A DNA stretch of 57,977 nucleotides from Acidimicrobiaceae bacterium (GTDB lineage Bacteria > Actinomycetota > Acidimicrobiia > Acidimicrobiales > Acidimicrobiaceae): assembly GCA_013044385.1 (NCBI GenBank), contig JABEUN010000012.1, positions 1 to 57,977 of the forward strand, read 5' to 3'. Made by a program: the position numbers and the translations under genes. A model generated the notes under the pieces. That model was not told the origin of the DNA and searched no databases. It saw only the letters and a list, made by a program, of their open reading frames with translations. The number at the start of each line of letters is the position of its first letter. The stretch's first letter is position 1. Positions 17,689 through 27,170 of this stretch are shown here, piece after piece.

Positions 17689-18618
17689 CTAGATCAGACC
17701 GAGCATGGTGGCACAAGCGGGCCATTGGCCCCATCCAGAGCGCTGCGCCAACTTTGCCGCTGCTAAATCCTGCACCGAGGGCGCTGCCGAACTAGGTAGG
17801 CCCGAGAATCCGAGCCCCAACCAAGTCGACTCGGAAAACTGGTAGGCGCCGTAGTAACCGTTTCCGGTGTTGTCGGAATAGTTCCCCCCCGACTCACACC
17901 TTCTAATGCCCGCTAATGCGGCGGAAACACTGCTTGTCACGCTGACACCGCCACTCAGTCCAAGGCCTGATGCAGTCGGAAGCCCTTGGACGGTACTCTT
18001 TTGAAATTGCCTTGCCAAAGCAGCCTGCACCAGCGTCTGGATCTGTCCATTTACCTTCGCGAGAGTCGAATGCTCACTCTGAACCTCTGCCCGCAACGAT
18101 GCAGATGCGCTGGCTAGAGTCTGTAGCTGTGTCAAGGCCTGATTTCTTTGGCTCTGAAGGGCAACTTCCTTCTGTTTCAGCAGGAAGACTGACTCGTTAT
18201 AAGAGGCAATGAGGTCGGATACGCTCCCCCCTGCCACGCCCTGATAGTCCGCCCTTAGGAGATAGTCCTGCAGGGTCGAGGTGACTATAGCAGCCAACGT
18301 AGATGCTCCTGCTCCGCTTATGTATTCACCGATTGCCGCAGAACTGAGGTGGTCTTTTAAGGATTGCACGAGTGCTTGTTGGTCTTGAACGACTCCCGCA
18401 CTGCTGGAAATAAGGCTGCTCAAGTACGTATACTGCGCTTGGGCGGCACTTTGTTCCACCGAGAGCTGGTGGACACTGCTTGCTTGGCTCTCTATCTGCG
18501 AGGCCAACGAAGAGGCCTCGGCCTGCAGGCTGCTTTGGTCCGCTTGCGCGGCACCAACCTCGCCGAAAAGGACCGAAGCACCTAGAAATACTATGGTCAC
18601 GGCAAAGCGAGAAAGCAT
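17689..18618 (-). CDS. Secreted coiled-coil protein with Rpf-like transglycosylase domain
   Basis: About 309 residues from ATG 18618. An N-terminal hydrophobic signal sequence ends near 'GAAQA'. A long Ser/Gln/Ala-rich coiled coil of about 170 residues follows, typical of NlpC/RipA-type cell-wall proteins. The C-terminal 75 residues form a transglycosylase-like (resuscitation-promoting factor) domain with 'IRRCESGGNYSDNTGNGYYG', where the Glu of 'CESGG' is the expected catalytic acid, and 'GAYQFSESTW'. It is predicted to cut peptidoglycan outside the membrane. The open frame continues upstream to GTG 18708, but the signal peptide favours 18618. No c-di-AMP riboswitch, known upstream of some rpf genes, is visible. 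Confidence 0.85.
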   Translation of the reverse strand: MLSRFAVTIVFLGASVLFGEVGAAQADQSSLQAEASSLASQIESQASSVHQLSVEQSAAQAQYTYLSSLISSSAGVVQDQQALVQSLKDHLSSAAIGEYISGAGASTLAAIVTSTLQDYLLRADYQGVAGGSVSDLIASYNESVFLLKQKEVALQSQRNQALTQLQTLASASASLRAEVQSEHSTLAKVNGQIQTLVQAALARQFQKSTVQGLPTASGLGLSGGVSVTSSVSAALAGIRRCESGGNYSDNTGNGYYGAYQFSESTWLGLGFSGLPSSAAPSVQDLAAAKLAQRSGWGQWPACATMLGLI

Positions 18619-18708
18619 ATTGAAGGTGGAAACGGCCTTAATATGTGATACGGCTCTGCCACTTACGCCGACTCTCAAGTAGTCGACCTCTGGAAATTGG
18701 TCAGACAC

Positions 18709-19251
18709 GGCTGTTCGAATGTAGTCATCTGGTGCGGACCTCTGGACGCGCGCATAGAGTTCATCGCAGGCTCATCAACTAACGCCAATGATACACCGAT
18801 TTCGTCTTTAGAACCAACGAAAAGTACCCTGCAATGCCTGCCAGCCCTACCGCGCTGTGCACGCTTTGTATAAACCAACTTCAAATTTACAGCCTGCAAT
18901 CTAGACACGCCGAATTATTGTCAGGCATCCGTGACAAACTCTGTCACTTGCAAGATGAACCAAGATAGTTAGACTCGAACAACCCAAGCGAGAATTTGTG
19001 CGCATCGAGCTGCATATTAACCTTGCGCTCTAACACAGCCCACTCCTTCAGCACGACCCCGCTGTTGGCACCATAGCTTTCCAAACTAACTCACCGGAGA
19101 AGGAGGCCTCCAAAAAGAGTTCAATCAAATGAACTGATCACAAATTGGGACTCCAAAGCGCAATTCGTTTGCCCTATATCTGATTTAATATCAGTTTCTG
19201 TGTTATCTTCGCTTTCGCACCCATGTAAGTTTGAGGACCCAGGGAACGACT
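18709..19251. other. Divergent intergenic region between Rpf-like and GGDEF genes
   Basis: No supported gene. It contains an inverted repeat GTGACA-N5-TGTCAC at 18931-18947 and a small hairpin (AGTTCA/TGAACT, 19118-19135) that on the minus strand is followed by CTTTTT and could terminate or attenuate a long leader of the Rpf-like gene. Confidence 0.4.
18931..18947. promoter_or_regulatory. Inverted repeat, possible operator of the Rpf-like gene
   Basis: GTGACA and TGTCAC are separated by five bases, giving perfect six-base arms. It lies roughly 225-330 bp upstream of the possible starts of the Rpf-like gene. A dimeric regulator site is possible. I cannot name the regulator. Confidence 0.25.
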
Positions 19252-20295
19252 ATGACCACGCACCGCATGAGACGGCATTTCAATGCGAAGCGAATCTTCG
19301 CATTGCAGGCGGAGTCCACTGCCAAACGGGTAGAGGAAGCGGTCTTCTGGCTCGGAGGTGTCTTCATCGGTGGGGCCCTGGTGGCCACCGTTACAATCGT
19401 TGTCGGACTAGGCGGTAATGCTTACTCATTCATCTACTGGTTGCTCGTAGCCGTCAACGCCCTGCTCGGAGGTTTAAATCTTCTGCTCCGAAATCGGCTG
19501 ACGGTACCAATCCTCCACGCCGAGTTGGTGGCCACTATAATTGGGGTATCGACGGCCGTCTTCGAGTCGCACTTTACTGATCCGGCGGTCATGACAATAG
19601 TCTTCTACTTCTGGCTGCTGCTGTTCGCGTTCAGCTTTCTATCGCTCCCTGGCGGGGTGCTCTATTCCGTACTAACCGTCATAGGTTTTGTCATCGCTGT
19701 AAGTTTCAGCTCAGGCTTCACCACTCCGCTGGCAGACTCTCTGTTCTTCGCTGGCACGGTGGTTATTACGGGTATCTTCGTAAGACGGCTCGTCGCCCAA
19801 CTGGCCCTTCAGTCCTACGAGGACGAGTTGACCGGTCTGCCAAATCGGCGATACTTCGAACTTCAATGCCGACAGTTGCTCGGTCCTGAGAGCTTTACTG
19901 ACGAGACCGTTGGACTTGCCCTCATCGATCTAGATGACTTCAAGCATATTAACGACAGCCTCGGACACCTACAGGGTGACCGAACCCTTGTGGAACTGTC
20001 GAGTCTGTGGCGGCCGGTAATCCGAAAAGGTGACGTACTGGCCCGTTGGGGTGGAGATGAGTTCATCCTCCTTACATTCGGATCTTCCGAAGAGGAGTTC
20101 TTAGCTCTGCTAGGTCGGCTATTCGATCTAGCTAGCAGTCATCTATCGATCTCGGTAGGTTATGGAATCAGAGGTCGAAATGAGACCTACGAGGACCTAC
20201 TAATCAAGTGTGACCGGGCGCTATACAGGGCTAAAGAACGTGCTGATTCAGAGAGGTTCGAGTACGCGATAGTAAATGGGTCCAATCTCGGTTGA
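19252..20295 (+). CDS. Membrane diguanylate cyclase (GGDEF domain)
   Basis: About 347 residues from ATG 19252, which follows AGGGA at good distance; the frame also begins at TTG 19231. About six hydrophobic helices form a membrane sensor (roughly residues 30-180) of no named type that I can assign. The C-terminal GGDEF domain has an intact 'RWGGDEF' active site, and the inhibitory I-site RxxD ('RKGD') lies five residues before it. It should make c-di-GMP from two GTP and be subject to product inhibition. It is followed by the urease operon after 214 bp. Confidence 0.9.
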   Translation: MTTHRMRRHFNAKRIFALQAESTAKRVEEAVFWLGGVFIGGALVATVTIVVGLGGNAYSFIYWLLVAVNALLGGLNLLLRNRLTVPILHAELVATIIGVSTAVFESHFTDPAVMTIVFYFWLLLFAFSFLSLPGGVLYSVLTVIGFVIAVSFSSGFTTPLADSLFFAGTVVITGIFVRRLVAQLALQSYEDELTGLPNRRYFELQCRQLLGPESFTDETVGLALIDLDDFKHINDSLGHLQGDRTLVELSSLWRPVIRKGDVLARWGGDEFILLTFGSSEEEFLALLGRLFDLASSHLSISVGYGIRGRNETYEDLLIKCDRALYRAKERADSERFEYAIVNGSNLG

Positions 20296-20509
20296 TGACG
20301 GTGAAGTTTCGCCCGCCAAGTCCTGTTCGCCTTGATGGACCCATGGTGACAGAGATGCCACTGATTTACATGCCCATTGCTCAAGACTGAGTGTTTCTCA
20401 CTCGTGTTGCGTTTCGATTAAGTGGCTGCGCTATAAGCATTGGGTAACGAACTCACAAATACCCTGTTCTGCAAACGATGCTACGCCTAAGACTCCTCTG
20501 GGGGAACAG

Positions 20510-21133
20510 TTGTACTTGACCGAACGGGACAAAGAGAAGCTCTTTTTAGTCATGGCGGCGGACTTGGCCCAAAGGAGACTAGAGCGCGGACTAAAGCTGA
20601 ACTATCCCGAAGCGGTGGCCGTGATCTCCGCCGAACTGCTAGAGCGAGCACGAGACGGCCGATCGGTAGCAGAACTCATGTCGTATGGCCAACGTATCCT
20701 CACAGTCGATCAGGTAATGCCAGGTGTCGCCGAGATGATTCCCGAAGTTCAAATAGAAGCCACATTTCCAGATGGAACAAAGTTAGTAACGGTACACCAG
20801 CCAATTCTCCCAGCATCGACGCCACATTCGATTCCGATATCTGATGGGCTAGCCAACGACATCCTCCCTGGAGAAGTGCTCCTAAGCGAGGAAGGTATCG
20901 AGATCAACAGCGGCAGCTTTCCGACTGAGATTTCGGTAGTCAACCATGGGGACAGGCCAGTCCAGGTTGGCTCGCACTACCACTTCTACGAAGTGAACGA
21001 TGCCCTAGAGTTCGATCGTGTCTCGGCTCGGGGGAAGCGTCTGAACATTCCATCAGGAACAGCGGTAAGGTTCGAGCCGAACCAACCCAAGCGTGTGTCG
21101 CTGATTGAGTACACCGGATCCGCTGAGCAGTGA
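20510..21133 (+). CDS. ureAB: Urease gamma-beta fusion subunit
   Basis: Protein of 207 residues that joins UreA (residues 1 to about 100, '[21 protein letters not shown]', read in parts) and UreB (from about residue 120, '[17 protein letters not shown]' to 'VRFEPNQPK'). Fused small subunits are known in several bacteria. With UreC they build the nickel enzyme that hydrolyses urea to ammonia and CO2. The TTG start at 20510 has GGGGAA just upstream and gives the normal UreA N-terminus. It leads the operon. No guanidine riboswitch is visible in the 214 bp upstream. Confidence 0.94.
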   Translation: MYLTERDKEKLFLVMAADLAQRRLERGLKLNYPEAVAVISAELLERARDGRSVAELMSYGQRILTVDQVMPGVAEMIPEVQIEATFPDGTKLVTVHQPILPASTPHSIPISDGLANDILPGEVLLSEEGIEINSGSFPTEISVVNHGDRPVQVGSHYHFYEVNDALEFDRVSARGKRLNIPSGTAVRFEPNQPKRVSLIEYTGSAEQ

Positions 21134-21191
21134 TGCAGGTAGTTGTCTGTATCAGCCAAATCAATTCGAGGAACGGGGCGGTGTCCTGAGC

Positions 21192-22895
21192 ATGCAAATG
21201 AGCAGATACGACTATGTGGGCCACTATGGTCCGACAGTTGGCGACAGGATCCGACTAGCCGATACCTCGCTATTGATAGAGATCGAAGCCGATCTAATAC
21301 GCCATGGCGAGGAGGCGAAGTTCGGCGGTGGTAAGACCATTAGGGACGCAATGGGGCAGAATCCGTCCATCACGAGGATGGCGGGCTCCCCCGACCTTGT
21401 GATTACAAACGCCGTAATACTCGATTCATCAGGAATCATCAAGGCAGATATCGCCGTGCGTGACGGTCGGATCGCAGCCATAGGCCACGCCGGAAACTCG
21501 ATCGCATCGGCAGGCGTAAATATAGAAATAGGTGCCGGTACTGAAGTTATCTCCGGTGAAGGGATGATAGTTACCGCAGGTGGGGTGGACTGCCACGTCC
21601 ACTTTATCGCTGCGGATCAGGTAGTAGCAGCGATTAGCTCCGGGGTGACCACCATGATCGGTGGCGGAACCGGACCAGCGACGGGCACTAAAGCCACGAC
21701 CTGCACACCTGGCTCATGGAATCTGAACCAGATGATCAACGCGTTTGAGAATATGCCGGTCAACGTTGGTTTTATGGGCAAGGGGAACTCATCTTCGCCT
21801 GAAGCGCTGCAAGAGCAGATTCAAGGCGGGGCGATGGGTCTGAAGCTCCATGAAGACTGGGGCTCCACACCTACTGCTATTGACACCTGCCTGTCGGTTG
21901 CTGATCTATACGACATCCCGGTCGCTATCCATACCGACACCTTGAACGAATCTGGATTTGTTGAACGCACGATAGAGGCCGTTGCCGGACGAGCTATCCA
22001 CGCCTTTCATACAGAAGGTGCCGGCGGTGGCCACGCCCCCGACATCTTGAAGGTCGCAGGAATCCCGAATTTCATACCTTCATCAACCAATCCCACTCGT
22101 CCATTCACCATCAATACCGTCGAAGAGCATTTGGATATGCTCATGGTCTGTCACCACCTGAGCAGGTCTGTTGCCGAAGACGTCGCTTTTGCGGACTCTC
22201 GAATCCGGAGGGAGACTATCGCTGCTGAAGACGTGTTCCATGACATCGGCGCTATTTCCATAATCTCCTCCGACTCGCAAGCAATGGGACGGGTTGGTGA
22301 GGTAATTATCAGAACTTGGCAGACTGCCGACAAGATGAAGCTCGAACGAGGTCCACTGCCAGAAGATAGTGAGCGAAACGACAACTTCAGGGCCAAGAGG
22401 TACGTCGCTAAGTACACCATCAACCCCGCCCTAGCTAATGGAATCGCCGAGCATGTTGGCTCGGTTACGGTTGGGAAGCTCGCGGACCTGGTCTTATGGA
22501 ATCCGGCATTCTTCGGTGTCAGACCGGACCTCGTTATAAAGTCTGGCCTTATCGCCTATGCGGCGGTCGGAGACCCCAACGCCTCAATACCGACTCCACA
22601 ACCTGTTATTCTCAAGCCACAGTTTGCTTCGCTTGGTACGGCGTCATCAGCTTTGTCCAAGACGTTTGTTTCCGGTGCCTATTTCGAGACCAGTGGCGCA
22701 GCATCGTGGAGCCACAGGGAACGAATACCTGTCAGTGGGACAAGAACTATTGGCAAAGCCGACATGGTCAACAACGCGACTTTGGGCAAAATTGAAGTAG
22801 ATCCGCAGAGTTACGAAGTTCGTTTCAATGGAGAACTAGTTCAGTCCTCTCCGGCGGAGCGCCTTTCCATGGCTCAGCGATACTTCCTGTTCTGA
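21192..22895 (+). CDS. ureC: Urease alpha subunit (catalytic)
   Basis: Protein of 567 residues, the normal UreC length, if ATG 21192 is used; the frame also runs upstream to GTG 21105, overlapping ureAB. All nickel-site and catalytic residues are present with numbering one above Klebsiella: H135 and H137 ('VDCHVHF'), carbamylated K218 ('GLKLHEDWG'), H220, H247, H273 ('[10 protein letters not shown]'), H321 and D361 ('[12 protein letters not shown]'). It should be an active urease. The stop codon overlaps the ureF start (TGATG). Confidence 0.97.
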   Translation: MQMSRYDYVGHYGPTVGDRIRLADTSLLIEIEADLIRHGEEAKFGGGKTIRDAMGQNPSITRMAGSPDLVITNAVILDSSGIIKADIAVRDGRIAAIGHAGNSIASAGVNIEIGAGTEVISGEGMIVTAGGVDCHVHFIAADQVVAAISSGVTTMIGGGTGPATGTKATTCTPGSWNLNQMINAFENMPVNVGFMGKGNSSSPEALQEQIQGGAMGLKLHEDWGSTPTAIDTCLSVADLYDIPVAIHTDTLNESGFVERTIEAVAGRAIHAFHTEGAGGGHAPDILKVAGIPNFIPSSTNPTRPFTINTVEEHLDMLMVCHHLSRSVAEDVAFADSRIRRETIAAEDVFHDIGAISIISSDSQAMGRVGEVIIRTWQTADKMKLERGPLPEDSERNDNFRAKRYVAKYTINPALANGIAEHVGSVTVGKLADLVLWNPAFFGVRPDLVIKSGLIAYAAVGDPNASIPTPQPVILKPQFASLGTASSALSKTFVSGAYFETSGAASWSHRERIPVSGTRTIGKADMVNNATLGKIEVDPQSYEVRFNGELVQSSPAERLSMAQRYFLF

Positions 22896-23605
22896 TGGAT
22901 CGTTCTGAAATGAATCGGATTACATATCCGTCACCTTCGCCAAAGGTAACGATGGAACTCAACTACTTTTTCGATTCCGGCTTTCCTAATGGGAGCTTTG
23001 GTCAGAGCAGTGGATTTGAGACTATGGTTGCAAAAAGCACCACGCTGACTGATTCTGATGCAGCGCGGTGGATCGAACGTTACTTGCTCTTTCACCTCTG
23101 GTATGGCGAGCTGGAAGTAATTTCCAGGGCCTACCAGGTGATTTGCTCCTCTTCAAATATGGATCTCGTTAGATTCCTCGACAGAGCACTGCACGCATCG
23201 AGACCTACAGTTGAGCTCCAAAGTGCCGCAAGGACGATCTCGGTAGCGACGACTAGAGCCGTTGGGTCGCTGTTCGGCACAGAGGTGATGTCCCAGATAA
23301 CTGATCTAGTCGAGCCATCAACACAGATAGGCGTGCTTGCAGCGGAGCGGGATTGGAACATCGACGACGTGCGCCGACTAATGCTGTCTGGAGTAATCAA
23401 GCAGCTGACCACGGTGATGGTCAGGATGGGGACGATCGGTCAGAGGCGGCAGTTGGCGCTAATCAGGCAGACGTGGGTAAGTGCTGAGCGGTTAGCAGAG
23501 ACAAGACCTGACCCAGACAGGCCAGCGCTACCGTCGCAGTGCTATTCAATCGACCTTGACCAGGCTGAACATGCACACCTTGATCCACGCCTCTTTCAGA
23601 CATGA
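22895..23605 (+). CDS. ureF: Urease accessory protein UreF
   Basis: Protein of about 236 residues, all-helical, that works with UreD and UreG to deliver nickel to apo-urease. The typical UreF opening is seen in 'FFDSGFPNGSFGQSSGFE'. It starts inside the ureC stop codon, with a second possible start at Met 6. UreF proteins are poorly conserved, so position in the operon adds weight to the call. Confidence 0.9.
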   Translation: MDRSEMNRITYPSPSPKVTMELNYFFDSGFPNGSFGQSSGFETMVAKSTTLTDSDAARWIERYLLFHLWYGELEVISRAYQVICSSSNMDLVRFLDRALHASRPTVELQSAARTISVATTRAVGSLFGTEVMSQITDLVEPSTQIGVLAAERDWNIDDVRRLMLSGVIKQLTTVMVRMGTIGQRRQLALIRQTWVSAERLAETRPDPDRPALPSQCYSIDLDQAEHAHLDPRLFQT

Positions 23606-23624
23606 TTAAAAACGGAGGACGCCA

Positions 23625-24293
23625 ATGGCACATCTGACACAGACCGGGGGTTCCGTCGGGGGAACGATAGCGCCTCATCAACACCAAGGAGACAGACCGA
23701 CTGGTCCGGTTCGGCTCGGGATAGGCGGTCCGGTCGGATCCGGTAAGACCATGTTGGTCCGCAGGATCATCGAGGAGATGTCGACAGAGTTCGAGATCGC
23801 GGTCGTGACCAATGACATCTATACCAAAGAGGATGCCGACTTCCTCACTCGACTCGGCATAATAGACGAGCGTCGTATCATCGGGGTGGAGACTGGCGGC
23901 TGCCCACATTCAGCTATCCGTGAAGACGTATCGATGAATCTGGCCGCACTTGATGACCTTTATCACCGCTTTGATTCACTCGACCTTGTCTTGGTCGAAT
24001 CGGGAGGTGACAACCTCACGGCGATGTTCTCTCCTGACCTTGCAGACGAAACGATCTACGTTATAGATGTCGCCCAAGGCGACAAGATTCCCAGGAAGGG
24101 AGGACCCGGTATGACCCGATCCGGCCTCCTCATGATCAACAAGATAAACCTGGCTCCATTAGTTGGTGCCAGTACCGAGGTAATGCTCAAAGACGCTGCA
24201 AAACTCCGCGGTGACATGCCTACTTTGCTCTGCGACCTGCGAGACATGGTCGGATTCGAAGCAGTCAAGAGCTGGATTAGATCGATACTGTGA
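23625..24293 (+). CDS. ureG: Urease accessory GTPase UreG
   Basis: Protein of 222 residues. The P-loop 'GGPVGSGKT' is at about 34-42, and the nickel-binding CPH motif is present in '[13 protein letters not shown]'. '[12 protein letters not shown]' and 'LVESGGDNL' are further family signatures. UreG is the SIMIBI-class GTPase that provides nickel and GTP hydrolysis for urease maturation. Its N-terminus carries only two or three histidines. No UreE is encoded in the window, so UreG may receive nickel from another source. Its stop overlaps the GTG of ureD. Confidence 0.96.
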   Translation: MAHLTQTGGSVGGTIAPHQHQGDRPTGPVRLGIGGPVGSGKTMLVRRIIEEMSTEFEIAVVTNDIYTKEDADFLTRLGIIDERRIIGVETGGCPHSAIREDVSMNLAALDDLYHRFDSLDLVLVESGGDNLTAMFSPDLADETIYVIDVAQGDKIPRKGGPGMTRSGLLMINKINLAPLVGASTEVMLKDAAKLRGDMPTLLCDLRDMVGFEAVKSWIRSIL

Positions 24294-25099
24294 CCGCTTT
24301 GGAGGCGCAGAATCCGCTTATGCCGGTCAGCGAACTAAGAGTCAAGTTCCGCGGTAAAGGACCCACTCAGGCGGAACGGTTGACTCAGGTGGGTCAGTTC
24401 AGGATTTCCAATGCCATTGCCCGCCCGAACCTACCAGATCTGTTCTACATCACCGAGTTAGGTCCAGGACTATTTGCAGGAGAGCTGCACGAGATCTACC
24501 TCGAAGTTGATGACGCAACGAAAACTGCTCTCCGTCAACAGGCGGCGACTCGAGTCCTGCGCAATCCACTGCCAAACGTCGCTTCGATCCGGACCGAGGT
24601 GATAGTTGGTAGCCAAAGCAGCCTTGAGATGTTAGCTCAACCGATTATCTGCTTTCAGGGTAGCCGAATGCATTCTGAGGTCGAGTTTCAACTAGCTGAG
24701 GATTCAGAGCTGACATTCACAGAAGTCGTGGGCGTCCGCGTCGGACTGGACGCGGAGATCTCACTTGGCAACACCTTTCGAACCAAGGACGAACTGATCT
24801 TCGTGGACCGGCTAGAGGTCTCTCAGAACCCCCTTTACGGACTCGACGAAACTTGGCTCGAAGTGATGGGAGGAAGTGGGAGCTATGGCGCCTTGTATCA
24901 CTTCTCGAAGAACTTCGCCCACCATAAAGCCTTAGTAGAGCTAGCTACTTCGACTAGCAGTAGCGCTTTGGAGCACTTCGATCTCTATACGGTTAGCCCA
25001 CGAGAGGACTTCACGATTCTTAGGGCGCACGCAGCACAAGCCGAAGCTCTGGTGGAACTCTTTGAAGATGCAGCGGCCGCTCTACAGACAAATGGTTGA
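24290..25099 (+). CDS. ureD: Urease accessory protein UreD
   Basis: Protein of 269 residues that binds apo-urease and forms the UreDFG activation complex. '[14 protein letters not shown]' and '[19 protein letters not shown]' (read in parts) are consistent with UreD/UreH. GTG start overlaps the ureG stop (GTGA), which indicates translational coupling. It is the last gene of the operon and converges with the CHASE-GGDEF gene. Confidence 0.92.
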   Translation: MTALEAQNPLMPVSELRVKFRGKGPTQAERLTQVGQFRISNAIARPNLPDLFYITELGPGLFAGELHEIYLEVDDATKTALRQQAATRVLRNPLPNVASIRTEVIVGSQSSLEMLAQPIICFQGSRMHSEVEFQLAEDSELTFTEVVGVRVGLDAEISLGNTFRTKDELIFVDRLEVSQNPLYGLDETWLEVMGGSGSYGALYHFSKNFAHHKALVELATSTSSSALEHFDLYTVSPREDFTILRAHAAQAEALVELFEDAAAALQTNG

Positions 25100-25165
25100 C
25101 TAACTCAAATCGCATCGGTCGGCTATTTCAGACAGGCCAGTGTCTTTAGTGCGATCCACCGGCGC

Positions 25166-26740
25166 TCAGACGTCTGAGACCAGCCCTACGATGCTATCGA
25201 ACAACACAGCCCTTGCCTTGCCCATCGCCTTTGCCTGATACAGGGCCACATCTGCATCGCGAAGTAGCTCCTCGGACCTAGCCCGATAACCGGTTGCGAT
25301 GCCGATACTTGCAGACAGTCGCAGTCCGCTTTGGCCGTCCAGAAGATCAAAAGGTTCTTTGAATAGGTCGAAGATTCGATCTACTACCGTTTCGACACCG
25401 GAATAGAAGGTGGCGTCCTCCAATATGACGATGAACTCATCGCCTCCTAGGCGCCCCACTGAGTCCTCCTCACGAACCGCTCCAGACAGCCGGGTTGCGA
25501 ATGCCGCTAGAAGTTGATCACCAGCCCGATGCCCCAACGTGTCATTGATCGCCTTAAAACCGTCAAGGTCGAGAAACAGGACCGCACATGACATTTCGCG
25601 ACCCCTCGAGCGCGCAAGCATATGTTCCATCCGGTCCAGAATCAACGTGCGGTTTGGCAGTCCAGTCAGTGCGTCGTGCAGTGCCTGATGACGGAGTTCC
25701 TCAGTCCTAGCCTTGACGAGAGCCTCTGCTCTGGCACGGCCGGAGCCGAGTAGATCGATTATCCCAGCTAGAAACACCGTTAATGCAATGCCCCCCGCAA
25801 GAAGTGAGAGTGAATCACCATCGTTAAATATGCTGGCCGTCGAGACTAGGCCAAAGGTGCGTGTGGACCACCCATTAGGAAGATTGCCGACCACGACTTT
25901 TGCACCTTTAGGGATCCTACCAACCTCTATACCTACCTTTGTACTACCAACGTGGTAGTCGAGTAGTAGAGCAACATCTGGATAGGGGTCCAGCAGGTGT
26001 GCCAACATTAACTTCGGGTCAGTTACCATATCCATCCATCCGACGAACGTCAGTCGACGACCCTGAACACTAGATGGGACCGACTTCGAATGGTAGATCG
26101 GGTCCATGACGTCCAAGAAAACCCTCTTACCAACAACCAACGGCACGTAGACGCCACTTCCGCTGTCTCGCATCGCAAGGCTAACTGATCCGTGGATACC
26201 CGCGCAGTAGTCGAGGCCGGCCGTTGGAGCCTGACTCGGCACAATGACAATCGACATGGTGGACAGACAGTAAAAGGAGCGAATCCCAGCCGGCACGACT
26301 TTCGAAACTGCAGATGTGACCGCCACCCCTTGCGGGACATTCAGTGTCTGACTCTTGAATGTATCGAGGTTCGACCGAAGAACAACAGTTACCGCACCGG
26401 AGCTGATAATTCCTGGAAATTGATCGAGGAGCCAGACCGCACTGGATGACTGATGCAGCTGCGGCTCGACCGTAGAAGGATCATTGTTGTTCATAAATGC
26501 GACCGAACCAGCAAGGAAGGCCTCCTCCCTTGCGATGGCGAGCCGTACTGTTGATGTGAGATTTGCAGCCGTCCTCTGCAGAGCTCGACCCGAAGACGAT
26601 GCATCGCTATTGGCGACCGTGCGTGCGGCGAATACCGAAACTGTCGAGCCGACCACCAACACAACCACGGCAACACCAGTCCATACGTGGAACTGTCTCA
26701 CTATCGATTGGAATATGGATCGCATCCTCGCCGCCTGCAT
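25166..26740 (-). CDS. CHASE-like sensor diguanylate cyclase
   Basis: Protein of 524 residues. One membrane helix lies near residues 18-40, an extracytoplasmic sensor of about 270 residues that resembles CHASE domains follows, then a second helix near 310-335 and a C-terminal GGDEF domain. The active site is intact ('RLGGDEF') and the inhibitory site 'REED' lies five residues upstream. It should convert an outside signal, often a small ligand, into c-di-GMP synthesis. The ligand is unknown. It converges with ureD, so it is independent of the urease operon despite the close distance. Confidence 0.88.
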   Translation of the reverse strand: MQAARMRSIFQSIVRQFHVWTGVAVVVLVVGSTVSVFAARTVANSDASSSGRALQRTAANLTSTVRLAIAREEAFLAGSVAFMNNNDPSTVEPQLHQSSSAVWLLDQFPGIISSGAVTVVLRSNLDTFKSQTLNVPQGVAVTSAVSKVVPAGIRSFYCLSTMSIVIVPSQAPTAGLDYCAGIHGSVSLAMRDSGSGVYVPLVVGKRVFLDVMDPIYHSKSVPSSVQGRRLTFVGWMDMVTDPKLMLAHLLDPYPDVALLLDYHVGSTKVGIEVGRIPKGAKVVVGNLPNGWSTRTFGLVSTASIFNDGDSLSLLAGGIALTVFLAGIIDLLGSGRARAEALVKARTEELRHQALHDALTGLPNRTLILDRMEHMLARSRGREMSCAVLFLDLDGFKAINDTLGHRAGDQLLAAFATRLSGAVREEDSVGRLGGDEFIVILEDATFYSGVETVVDRIFDLFKEPFDLLDGQSGLRLSASIGIATGYRARSEELLRDADVALYQAKAMGKARAVLFDSIVGLVSDV

Positions 26741-27170
26741 ATCTACGCTATCACGGCATAAAGGCCGATTCGAAAAGATCTAGCAAGGGTCGATAAATCT
26801 CATTCGAGTAACCGCTTTTTACGTGACCCTTTGACCTAGGCGCCTTTGGGAGGATTTGAATGCGACAATGCTTGCTAGTTCCGAGGTTCATCAGGGCACA
26901 ATCTCGATGGCTCCACCGCCCCGGCTCGGTCCAACACTGCAGCTCAAGGCGCTTAGTTAAAGTTTTTGCTATGGGTATTGCTTCAGCGAGACTCCTCGTC
27001 TATGCCGACCATCTGGCTAGCAGATGCAAATTAGTTGGCGATGTCAGCTGAGGCTGGGACTGAAAACCGAGGCAAGAATTCGATGACTAAGGGGAGGAGA
27101 TCGGAGCTTCGTGCAGTCTGTTCGTCTTGAATGGTACTTAGTGGAAGCCATGCAATTCTTGGAGACTATT
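26741..27170. other. Intergenic region between two c-di-GMP genes
   Basis: About 430 bp. A small plus-strand frame at 26860-27051 has a good ribosome binding site (GGGAGG) before its ATG, but its 63-residue product is unlike any protein I know, so I do not call it. Nothing else stands out. Confidence 0.4.

Noticed and set aside
19118-19135. Rho-independent terminator on the minus strand
   Set aside because: Only a six-base, A+T-rich stem and no minus-strand gene ending there; at most a weak attenuator.
18709-19251. c-di-AMP (ydaO) riboswitch upstream of the Rpf-like gene
   Set aside because: Known in some actinobacteria, but the conserved sequences were not found here.
26860-27051. 63-residue frame with a good GGGAGG ribosome binding site
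   Set aside because: The translation has no family resemblance or structural pattern; the site alone is not enough.
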